The notes under the pieces: model-generated
What the model saw: the letters and a program-made list of their open reading frames with translations, nothing else
Database searches by the model: none
What the model was told of the DNA's origin: nothing
Made by a program: the position numbers and the translations under genes
NCBI RefSeq assembly: GCF_963678635.1
Contig: NC_087062.1
Coordinates: forward strand, 64,455,253-64,519,252
Origin: Symsagittifera roscoffensis
Taxonomy: Eukaryota; Xenacoelomorpha; Acoela; Convolutidae
DNA length: 64,000 nucleotides
Direction: 5' to 3'
Shown here: positions 36,421 to 46,752 of the stretch, piece by piece
Numbering within the stretch: the first letter of the stretch is position 1
Layout: each line of letters begins with the position of its first letter

Positions 36421-36759
36421 CAAATTAAATAAGAAAAGTGTTCAGTTTCATCACTCATAATTTCTGAAACTCGCCAGTCGTAGGCACACCTATTGGGTTT
36501 CAAAAACAAAACTTGCTCACTTTACGTTTACTGCTTCTACTAACTGTATCCCATCCTTGAAGCCTCTCTATCATCAGTAGAACTGATTGGTGGCTTAACG
36601 GTCAGTAGACAACTAACTGAGTCCATGCGAACAAGCCCAAGTGTGGTTTTCAAAACGCCGAAGACGCTTTGAAAACCATACACAATTATATTTTAAAATA
36701 AAATTGAAACATGCAGACACTTCACATCTGTCATTCTCCGGCATTAGCCTTGCATCCAA

Positions 36760-37189
36760 AAAATATGTCAACAAAAAAAATTTGATCAGCTCTTCATTGC
36801 TTTATATAGGCAAATCACGAATTTCGTGGGCAATGCTTTGAATATCTAAATTAGAAACTTGATCGAAAATTTTTGGTATTAAGGAATTTTGTCTAAGTAT
36901 ATTAAAGAGCTTAGCTCATCTGTAACTAAATAAAGCTTTTGAAATTAGGAATTTTCATTAAACTAAAAGTTGACCTTCTGGTCATATTCGACGGTTTATC
37001 AAATACAAAAAGCTCACTTGAAAAACTTTCAGAATGTAAGGTTGCTATTGATCGCAAGACAAATTTGAGGAGTTCATACACATGCAGCTCGCGGACTGTT
37101 AAAAAATTTTCATCATTAAAAACTTGTCGAATGCTTTCATATATTTTTTGAACGTTTGTGTAGGTTTGTCCTGGAGATCTTGTGAACAA
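36760..37189 (-). pseudogene. Antisense LINE ORF2 C-terminal scrap
   Basis: The minus strand reads LTVRELHVYELLKFVLRS, matching the C-terminal part of the LINE ORF2 at 41500-41550 (LTVHELHVYELLKFVLRS), with MTRRSTFSLMK and QSIAHEIRDL following in the same order as in that ORF. Confidence 0.8.
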
Positions 37190-37322
37190 AGCTATTCACG
37201 GGAAACAAAGTCTTGTAACCGGTTGCAATACCCTTGCTTATCGCATGCAAAAGATAAATAGATAACTCTGCACACGAACTAGCGTTCATTTGTAGCTCCT
37301 GAATTCACGATTATACATTCGT

Positions 37323-37818
37323 GGTCAGTGTCAAACAACAAAATTCATATAGTTTTTTCTGAAAATTGATTGCGACTAATGATATGACGCTTGAACAAAT
37401 CTGATGCTAATTGATATACCTGGTTCTTCGTAGTCAGAAAAATAGGTTTTTTGATGCCGGATGGGCTATTGAGATAATTTGGGTAGATTATTTCATCTCA
37501 TTTAAAGTATACCTTATTTACCAATTTGAATAATAGCGATAAGTTTGAATTTTAGAGGCTTTATTTATTTCAGTCAAAATTTGAGCTCACGTAATTTACA
37601 GAAGAGTAAATTGAGCGGATTGCGTTTTAAAAACGTGGAATTAACATATTGATAATTGATTTTTCCAGCTCTTGAACTTCGTAGAAAAACAATATCACCT
37701 TACAGCTTTTTAAATTTCAATTAAAACTTGTGAATGACCTTTTATGAAACTATCCAAATACCGAAAACTATCGAAAAACAACTTTAAAATTCAACTAAGA
37801 ATTGTTAGCATACCCAAC
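37323..37818 (+). repeat. 496-bp direct repeat, copy 2
   Basis: See copy 1 at 35624. This copy ends about 140 bp before the 5' region of the LINE. Confidence 0.85.
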
Positions 37819-38042
37819 AAAATATAAAGAGAATAAATTCAAGAAAATCGAAAAAGCTTGGGAATTTTGTAAGGAAATTTTTCAATGTCGCACAAAAAAT
37901 ACATCACATTCAATCTCTTTGGGCACCAATAGTTTTTTGCGATTAGCACTTATTTTATTAAACAAAACTAATTGTTGTGATAAACTTATTTTATTAAACT
38001 TAGCCTAATTGTTGTGATAAACTTATTAAATAAACGCAGTAA

Positions 38043-38987
38043 ATGATCATGACTGATACCCAACCTGACAATATCCCTAATGCTGATGCTGATTCAAACA
38101 ACATATTGCAAATGCATACTGAAGCTGAAACCAATACCGAAGATATTCCCGCACTAAGGTACCAAAGTATGACGCCCATCCCAAAGTCATGCAGTAAACG
38201 GGGATGTGCGGTGCTGAGCCCCATAGAACAGGAGACAACTGCTGATAACAACCTAGTGCAATTAATCCAAACTACCATCAAAACATCAATCAACGAAATT
38301 ATCCCAATAATGTTTGGAAACCTGAAAAATGAGATGAAAGAGCTGATGAAGACTATGGTCACGGATGCTACGGAAGACATGAAGAAACAAATTCTCTCCG
38401 AAGTTAAAGCTCAATTATCTGCGCAAGAAGCACGCTGCTACCTCAAAAGTCTGTCAGAAGCTGAGATGGTGGAAAGCTACACTCGAAGAGAAAATATCCG
38501 GATTATCGGTGTAGCGAGCGATACCGGAACGCAAGAATCCAATGAAGAGACAGCAAACAAAGTGATAAAAATTGCAAATGAAATCGGTTCAAGCGTCAAC
38601 AAGCAAGACATATCTGTTGCTCATCGCCTGCCGGGTCGGGGCACCACAAAGCCAATAATTGTTCGTTTTTGTCGCAGAACAGCTAAAATAGATATATTAA
38701 AGAAGAAACGCCAGCTAAATGAGACTGAGGGCATGAAAGAGGTGAAAATATTCGAAGATCTTACCAAGGCGAGACTCAACTTTCTAAAATTGATGAAAAC
38801 AGATGAGCGCATCGCTTCCGCTTGGTCCAGAGAGGGCAATATATTCTTCCAGTACAGAAATGACAACTATACAAATAAAATTACTGGGCTCTATGAGGGT
38901 GGTGACACACTTGGTTACTATTATAATGATGTTATAAACTGCTTCACTGGTGTTTTCAACCAACCGGAGGCCCCCTCCGGAACCTAA
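38043..38987 (+). CDS. LINE ORF1 protein
   Basis: Intact 314-residue frame. The first ~135 residues are acidic and partly coiled coil. From about residue 148 comes RRENIRIIGVASD, the start of the RRM-like domain of LINE ORF1 proteins, followed by VAHRLPGRGTTKPIIVRF and a basic C-terminal part ending near FFQYRNDNY. Such proteins bind the element's RNA and form the RNP needed for retrotransposition. The frame has no stops, unlike ORF2. Confidence 0.85.
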   Translation: MIMTDTQPDNIPNADADSNNILQMHTEAETNTEDIPALRYQSMTPIPKSCSKRGCAVLSPIEQETTADNNLVQLIQTTIKTSINEIIPIMFGNLKNEMKELMKTMVTDATEDMKKQILSEVKAQLSAQEARCYLKSLSEAEMVESYTRRENIRIIGVASDTGTQESNEETANKVIKIANEIGSSVNKQDISVAHRLPGRGTTKPIIVRFCRRTAKIDILKKKRQLNETEGMKEVKIFEDLTKARLNFLKLMKTDERIASAWSREGNIFFQYRNDNYTNKITGLYEGGDTLGYYYNDVINCFTGVFNQPEAPSGT

Positions 38988-41841
38988 ATTTTCTGTGCTA
39001 CATATAAATGTTCGCTCTTTGAAAGGTCATCTTAACGAATTGGAAGCACTAGTATATAGTCTTGAGTCTCCTCCCCCCATTCTATGCCTATCAGAAACGT
39101 GGCTAACAGAAAATGATGATAATAAATGCTATCTCATTGATGGTTACAATAAGTTTGCAACATGCAACCGTAAAACTCGCGGAGGCGGATTAATGATACA
39201 AATACGCAAAGATTTCAAGCTTATAAAACAAATCAGCACAACCCTCGAGGAATGCATTCTAGTGGTTATTGAAAAAGATAACTACCAATTCAAAGTAGCA
39301 GTAATCTACAACCCACCTAGAATTAACAAACTACGGTTCATATATACATTCGAGAATTTTTTAGAAGAAAACTATTCGCCATCAACTCCTTTTATAATCT
39401 GTGGCGACATTAACATTGACATATCAAAGATTAATCAACTATCGAACAATTACATGAACTGTATTTTTGCAAATGGATTCGAACTAGGTGATACAAAAGC
39501 AACAAGAGTTACTCAAACATCAAACACTTGTCTAGATCATTTCATTTATCAAAACCTGAATGAAGCCTATCAACACACTTTAGAATACCAAAATTTCTCT
39601 GATCATTTTCCTGTCCTCTTGCAATGGACTCCACCTAGTTTAAAAAATGAAAAAACTGAGACTTTTCGTGACCTTAATTTTGTCAAAGATAAAGATAAAT
39701 CCAATAAGTACATAAACTCATTGCAAATTGAACTGAATGAAAAAGAGTTAGAAATCTGCAATATTGCAGATCCATCAGCAGCATTTAACATTTTTTCTGC
39801 GGTTTTTAATTAAGTTACCACAAATTTTGCACCCATGCGGGAAAACACAATTACTGATTTAAAAAAACCGAAATGGTTCAACAACAAGTTGAAAAATTTA
39901 AGAACCAAAAGAAACAGAGCACATCGTTCATGGAAATGTCAACCAAATAATTCCAATTTATTGGAAAATTTTAAGAACTTAAGATTTAAGCTAGAAAAAG
40001 AAATTAAAGGGGCAAAACGGAAGTTTTACCGTAACAAATTCTCTGCATGTATTGGGGACTCAAGACAAACATATAAATTACTCAATGATTTAAGTGGTAA
40101 AAATATATATGATGCAAACGTACCAATACTAGAGTCATGTCAGCAGCACTCTGTAACTCCATCAACTTTTGATGTTGCTGAACGATTTAATGTTTTTTTC
40201 TCCGAAATTGGCACTCAACTTAAAAAAGACATGGACTGTCTACCATTACCACCTCTTAAACAAGTGGGACACTCAATGTTTCTTTATCAGGTTACTGAAC
40301 TTGAAGTAGAACAAATAATTAACAAACTTGATAATAAATCGTCGTCGGGTGATGACAATATTAATAACATTTTAGTTAAATTGTCGGTATCTGCTACCGT
40401 TCCGTATTTAACCCTGTTAATAAATAAATCCTTCAGCCAAGGCATTTTTCCTGATAAATTAAAAAGAGCAAAAGTCATACCCATGCATAAAAGTGGTTCT
40501 AGAGTTGATGAGAATAATTACCGACCAATATCGCTATTAATTGTCTGGAGTAAAATATTTGAAAGAGCCATGTACACTCGTATTTACAATTATCTTGAAA
40601 AATTCTCACTTATTTATAGTAGACAATTTGGGTTTCGGTCAAATCATAGTACAATAGACGCACTCGTTGATTTTACTGAAAAAATGCGGTCATGTGGTAA
40701 TCAAAATGTTGTTACTTTCTTTTTTGATTTGAAAAAAGCATTTGATACAATTGAACATTCTCTTTTATTACAGAAGTTAGAGTCCTATGGAATCAGAGGA
40801 ATTACTTATGATTGGTTTGAATCGTATTAAAAGAACAGAAAACAACGTGTAGAAATAAATGGCGTTTCTTCAAACTGGTCTTCTATAAAATGCGGTGTTC
40901 CTCAAGGATCAATTTTGGGTTCCTTACTCTTTCTTATATATATATATATAAATGACCTTCCTCATGTTTGCAAATCATCTGAAGTTGTCCTCTTTGCAGA
41001 CGACACCAATGTCACTGCTTTAGAACAAGTAAATGTTGCAATTGAAAATGACATCTCTTACTTGAACTACTGGTTAAATGCCAATAAATTAGTTATTAAT
41101 ATGGATAAAACAGTACAAATGAATATTAAGACTTCCAATTCAATGACCTTTCAATTAAACAGCTGTGCTATTAAAACTGAACCTGGTTGTAAATACCTAG
41201 GGATATATGTAGACTCAAAATTGTCCTTCTTTTCGCAAATTGATTATGTAAGAATGCGATTAGCGAAACAGTCAGGCATTATTTCAAAATTACGGTATTT
41301 TGCTCCACGTCATCAGCTTTTAGACTACTATCGAACTAACATTCAATCAACTATCCAATACGGTATTCTTGTTTACGGTTGTTGCAGCTACTCTTCTTTA
41401 ATGCCGATTTACATACTTCAAAGAAAGATCTTAAAATTGATTTACTTCCGAAATCGTCGCGAACAATCGGATGACATTTTTATTAGAAATCAACTGCTAA
41501 CCGTGCACGAGCTTCATGTGTATGAATTACTAAAATTTGTACTCCGATCAGTAAACAAACTACACAGTGAGGATTTTTTGAATAATGTGTTTGAATTCGA
41601 AAATCCCACTAAAGTAACGCGTAGGGCTAATTTAAACCTCCTTAAAGAATCATTTAGAAAAAAACGATTTGAACGGCAATCAATTGCCTATCGGGGGTCT
41701 AGGCTTTACAACGTATTGAAAACTAGAGGCTTACTCGAAGATGGGATAGAAAATGCAAAAATTACAAGTTTTTATCATAAATTTAAGAATGGATACCTGC
41801 TAGGTAACAACGAGCTGGCAACTTTAGTTTTCAGTTTTTAA
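38950..41841 (+). pseudogene. LINE ORF2 (endonuclease-reverse transcriptase) with two stop codons
   Basis: One frame throughout, broken by TAA at 39811-39813 and TAA at 40828-40830. APE endonuclease motifs: LSETWL (about 39089), CGDINIDI (about 39402), SDHFPV (about 39600). RT motifs: RPISLL (about 40522), FFFDLKKAFDTIEH (about 40720), CGVPQGSILGSLL (about 40890), FADDTNV (about 40996). The C-terminal domain contains KYLGIYVD and LHVYELLKF. A TATATA run at about 40938-40952 adds an extra IY to the usual FLIYINDL motif, apparently an in-frame dinucleotide expansion. Otherwise full length for CR1/jockey ORF2. Confidence 0.85.
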
Positions 41842-42570
41842 TTTTTGTGTAATTTCAGTACCTTGGTTAAATGCTACAGGACAATCAACTATAAGTTGCG
41901 ATTTATGTGAAAAAATATGACCCTCCAGAACCTTTTAGTTTAGGAGATATGGCCCTTTTTATGATTTTTTGAATTTTTTCTCAATAATTATTTTCCCGAA
42001 AACTTAGAAAATTTTCTTCATTTTTTTTTTGAAGCGACGTGTTCCCATGCCGGAGCATCAGCTGAACTGCTATAGGTAGCGCTATGAAGAACAATATGTT
42101 TTCAATTAGGTAAAAATCAAAATCACGTATTTTTTTGTTTTTTTGTTAATTTCTTCATTAAAAAAAAAAAAAAAAAAAACTTATTTTCTTTCTTTTGTTT
42201 GATGTTAAATTCAGTATGTGTGCTATATAAGGGCAACATTTATGTGGACCAATGGTCTCGTTAGTTGTCCATTCCGATGATAAATGCATTGATGAAATTA
42301 CTTTTGTTTTGCTAATGACTATATTTATCAATCGGAAAAATAAATTCTTTTTCTTTCTTTCTAATAAGAGGACTGGGTCTATAGGTCCAAGTTATTTGGG
42401 ATCGCATATTTGCAAATCTTGATCAAACTTACCGACATACTCCAAATGCTTCATTAACTTTTCAGATAACTCGAAATGACATCCAAAAAAATATTTAAAG
42501 CCATCTGAAGCATTAAAAAGACATCAAATTAAATTAACTCGAATTGACATCAAACAAAAACATTTAAATT

Positions 42571-43075
42571 CAGGGGCGGATTTAGGGGGGGGGGGGTGCA
42601 GGCCTCTTGTACTATTTTGCGATATCCATTTTTGGTGCTGAACCCTAAAATTTTTTCCAAGGCGCCAATATATACTAGTTTTGAGGAGGGAGCCTTTTTT
42701 GGCCTGTTTTTTCAAAACTTTTCCTCCGGCGCAGAAAATTTGGCCAAAATAGTAATAAAACAGTGCTCTGGAAGAGCTCGAAAAATCAATTTAGACGACC
42801 AAAAAAAAATGTCGACAAAAATTTTTTTTTGACATTGCGAGGCCAAACTGTGCACTGGATAAGCGCACAATTTTGTGTCTGTATGTTCCTGAATTCCAGA
42901 GACAAGTCTTTAAACATGTTAAAATTTGGTCGGAACGGTCAAAGGAAAGTAAAGAACAAAAGAAGAATAAAGTGAGCGTCCTTGTTGCGGAATCCGCTTA
43001 CAATGCACAAAAAGCACATTTTGGCCTCGTAATGGAAAATCCGCCCCCTTCGAGAAAATTCTAGATCCGCCTCTG
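42571..43075. mobile_element. hAT-type MITE
   Basis: Starts CAGGGGCGGATTTAG and ends ctagatccgcctctg, a 15-bp terminal inverted repeat with two mismatches and the hAT-like CAGNGGCGG form. The flanking 8-mers are tttaaatt (left) and tttaagtt (right), a 7/8 target duplication as expected for hAT. At 505 bp there is no transposase, so it is non-autonomous. A run of 12 G follows the left terminus. Confidence 0.85.
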
Positions 43076-43477
43076 TTTAAGTTGATGTTTTTTAATGCTC
43101 ACCACTGTTAAACTAGTGCTGAAATTTGTTGAAACCCCCAAAAAAATATTTCGCCATATAACACTATGATCAACTTACACGTAGAAGTCCTTGAGGAAAC
43201 TTTAGACATCATGCAGGAAATTTTCTTACAAAATAGCAAGCAGATAGTTGCAAAAGTGAGGCGACAAGGTCTAGCGCAGACATCGGATAGCTAAATATCA
43301 GCTAGCTCAAAGAACCGACTAACACAATAATTACGTAACTATATGTCTAAAGTTTCAACACAGAATCGCAGCTGCACTTCGAAAACACAAGCGATAAAAC
43401 AGCGAAAGTAGCTCCTAAAGTTAGATAAAAGAAATAGGGAAAAAAGGTTAAGATAAGCTTTGAGAAATAAAACGTTT

Positions 43478-43729
43478 TTAGATGCCGAAATCGAACCGCC
43501 TTACGTTGAAATTTTGATTCTCATGTCCTCGCATTTGCACCATGGTCACTTGAAAATAGGCAAACACTAGCCAAGAATAAAGCGGATAGAATAGAGCAAT
43601 CAAATTGCCGATGATATTCAGCAAGCTGTTTTTATGCGCATTTGATCCGCTAAATGAGAGTAGGGTTAGAAAATAAGTCGTTTGGTAGTATAGCACTACG
43701 CTTGTACTCGCTGGTTCGCTGCTTTCCAA
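43478..43729 (-). pseudogene. Unrecognised ORF with two hydrophobic segments
   Basis: An open frame on the minus strand with hydrophobic stretches VLYYQTTYFLTLLSF and LLNIIGNLIALFYPLYSWLV and a polar end. It may be a remnant of a membrane protein, or of a transposon, since it lies between repeats. There is no homologue I can name. Confidence 0.25.
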
Positions 43730-44612
43730 AAGTTCTTAAAAAGTTGCTAAATATATTCACCGAGGTTTGAATTAAAATCCAACAAAACAAAAGCATCTTC
43801 TAAGCAAACGGTAGAAATCGCATCTTTACCCTGCTTCTAATAAATGCCGGTTCGTTGCCAAATTAAAGTTTATTAAAGTTGTTTTGTGGATGTTTGGACT
43901 AGTTTTGCACTTTTCGGATATTCCACATATCGATGTTTGCACGATACCCGAGGAGATAATTCATCGACGGCGAGAACTCGCTCTACTTTAAAAACTGACA
44001 GCTTGAATCCGGTAACCGTTTTGACCAGGTGACAATTAGTTGAATTACCCTTTGTCACAAATGAACGGTTTGAAGGAAAGTCTGAGGCGCACATATTTTT
44101 GGCAAAATAGGGTGTTCTTAGTTTTTAGGGATAGCAGTAAGTCACGCACTATATTCCAAACTCTAAATATAAACTTTCGCATGTTTCGATCGAAGTTCAT
44201 TCTGCGAAAATATGCCAAACTTTAGAAAACTAAATTAGCAACGGAATAAAACTTACGAAGAGGAAACAAAGCCGAAAATCTTTGTGCAGACAACTTGAGA
44301 CGAAAAAAAAATGATTTTATAAAAGTTTTAAGCCCCTCCTGAAATTTCAACGAATAACACTTACACTTGCAACTTCAATGAAATTTACTTACACCAAAAG
44401 AAAAACCGTGCTGAGGCAATTAAGCCGACAATCTTTCAGCAGACATCAGTTGATCCGAAAACATTTTTTTTTTCATTTTATTCAAGTTTCAAATTCCCCT
44501 GAAATTCCAATGAACAACATTTCCACTTGCAACTATGATGAAAGTTGCTTGAAGCACACACAAAATCCCTGTGACAACTAAGTCGACGAAACTTGAGCAG
44601 ACAAACCAAGCA

Positions 44613-44955
44613 ATTCAATTATTACCGGAAACAATTTTTTCAATTGCATGCATACTTAAAAAAACGAGGCCCTGCCGTGATTAGCCCCAGACCTTAGGGC
44701 GCAAAAACAACAACATTACACCTAGTCAAATAGTGAAGAAACCTGGAAGCAGTTAAGGACCAGCAAGGAAGCTAGTTGACAATTGCTAAGAAAAATTGTT
44801 AACAGGAAAAAAATTAGTGTCAAGATATTTTCTGATCAAAAAACATAGCCATTCTTTTGAAATAGTCACGACCTAAGGTCTGGGGTTTTAATCCCGGCTG
44901 GGTTTTTTTTCAGTATGCATGCAATTGAAAAAAATGTTTCCGGTAATAATTGAAT
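44613..44955. repeat. Inverted pair of tRNA-like repeat segments
   Basis: Arms 44613-44697 and 44872-44955 are reverse complements over about 84 bp with few mismatches (outer 'attcaattattaccgg', inner 'cctaaggtctgggg'). In the right arm 'ggggttttaatcccggctggg' resembles a T arm. The 174-bp loop contains 'attgttaacagg', a module of the composite repeat. Confidence 0.75.
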
Positions 44956-44957
44956 CT

Positions 44958-45385
44958 TAAACACAAAAAAAAACTTTCAAATTTCGAAGAAAAAATAGAT
45001 GACCTTAAAGCTCTTTGAATTTCTATAACAATTTATGCTTGAATTTTCTGATGAATTTAACTCAATTCGAGAAAACTGGATCAATAGATTAAATTTTTGT
45101 TTTACTGGGAAGTGTCATTTAAATTCCATTATAGAAATTAGAAGTTGATCACGTTTTTCGTGACCTTTACACTTTTGCTGTTCGATAGCGGAGTTTGCCT
45201 TCCTTTTACAGGAAAAGAACTGAACTTCAAAAAAAATCAAAAGTCAAACCGCGAAAAATTAAATTTGAGCCTGAACACACTTTTCCGAAGAAAGCGGAAA
45301 TCATAGGGACTGTAAAAAGATTCTGAACTACAAACAAAAGAATCATCAAGACCTGTATAAGTCTTCACTAGTTCATCGAATCGTT
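44958..45385 (+). repeat. TATA-module dispersed repeat, copy 3
   Basis: Shared core 'gttcgatagcggagtttgcc' and end 'gacctgtataagtcttcacta'. It follows the inverted pair directly. Confidence 0.6.
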
Positions 45386-45389
45386 AAAA

Positions 45390-46477
45390 AAACTTTACTA
45401 GCTTTGAACTCACTCGCGTTTATCACGCTCTTTTCACTTTCTTAATTGGAGAGCGTAATTTGACTTACTTTTAGCCAAACGACTTTGAAATTAACAGCAA
45501 TCAAGTCAAAAAACAAAAATAAGCCCTTCCTTCAATGGCACAAAGACAAATTCTACGTTTGAGCTAAATAGTACTTTTACCTTGCGCTAGATCTCAATCC
45601 TAGAAAAAATTAAGCATTGGAATGCTTCAATTTGCATGGTTTACGAATTGATTCTCAATTTATTTACAATAAGTAAAATACCTTTATAATATTTAAATCA
45701 GTAGACATATAATTTTAGTCCAATTGTGAATTACATGGAAAGCGGACAAATTAACTATCGAATCGAAACCCCGCGCAGTTGCAAAATCAAGCACTCAAAC
45801 TTTCTGAGGTCAATTTAATACCATTTTCAAGAGAAGTGGTTCAAAAGCATGCTACATATGTCATAGCACTTCCCAGCGTGTTTTCAACAATTAGGGATGA
45901 TATGAAAAAGGATAACGGAAAGATACCATAGTAAACACGTTTCAAAACCAAGGCATCATACACCATTATATTCTGGAGGATGTTAATTATTATCAGTTTT
46001 GAACTAGATATCAGAAAAAAAATATTTAACATACAAACTCAAAATTGTCAGCTTGACCGAGAAACTGTGAGCAAAAACCATCTCTATCAATACAAACTGA
46101 CAACCATGACCAGAGAATGTTACTATGAAAGAAGGTATATAGCAATTATTTACAAGAGAACATATAACCGTTCATAAACGAAGCTTTCAGCACCTATGAT
46201 TAGTCGGAAAAACTTACATGTCGCAGAATTGTTCACTAATTTATGATCAAGTTCAGATTTCAATGCTGCGACTTGAACACCTTGCATAGTAACTTTTGTA
46301 TATGTATCATGGCTGGTAACATATCTTAGCTGCAGGGTCTTGTGAGGAAACAAAATATCATTGAATCCATGTAATATTTCGGCGTGAGCATGTGTATTGG
46401 CTGCTGCATTTTAGTTGTGTGATTTGTCTTTTAAGTCTCTGCTTTTGTTCAAGATGTGATCTTAAGTAATTTAAGAT
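45390..46477. other. Region 3' of GLG1, no gene seen
   Basis: AT-rich sequence with no supported exon. It should hold the GLG1 3' UTR and poly(A) site, but no clear signal could be singled out. Confidence 0.3.
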
Positions 46478-46752
46478 CTATCGGCTCTTCATCTCACGGG
46501 CGACTCGCTTCGTCACTCGTCCGAACAGGAGTCCACCGAAAAAGATGACAGTGATAAGCATTCCGAATATGGTGAGGAAGTAGTGTCGGTTGGAGGACTC
46601 ATTGATCTGCACCATCAGGTCTCCCATAGTGTCCACTCGATGCACCCTGTCTCCCGCTAACTTCCACATCTGCACGCGCAACTGCAGCAGACTCTTGCAG
46701 TCAGTCGAGATGCGCGCGCCACTGTTCATCTTTTCCAGCAAACAAGTCAATT
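46478..46752 (-). other. GLG1: GLG1 last coding exon: membrane anchor and cytoplasmic tail
   Basis: Acceptor 'atatttgtgtag' then 91 codons ending TAG. It codes the last Cys-rich piece (QLTCLLEKM), the transmembrane helix and the basic tail that in vertebrates directs Golgi retention. Confidence 0.9.

Larger units (their letters stand above)
37955..42362 (+). mobile_element. Nearly intact two-ORF LINE (CR1/jockey superfamily)
   Basis: A 37-bp unit containing 'attgttgtgataaactta' occurs twice at 37971-38030, a 5'-UTR monomer-like arrangement. ORF1 (38043-38987) overlaps ORF2 (38950-41841) by 38 bp. ORF2 encodes an APE endonuclease, a reverse transcriptase and a C-terminal domain. The 3' region includes an A-run at about 42158-42179 and ends in a TTTC-rich tail near 42343-42362. 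Only two in-frame stops disable ORF2, so this is a young insertion compared with the other LINE copies here. Exact ends and target duplication not established. Confidence 0.85.
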
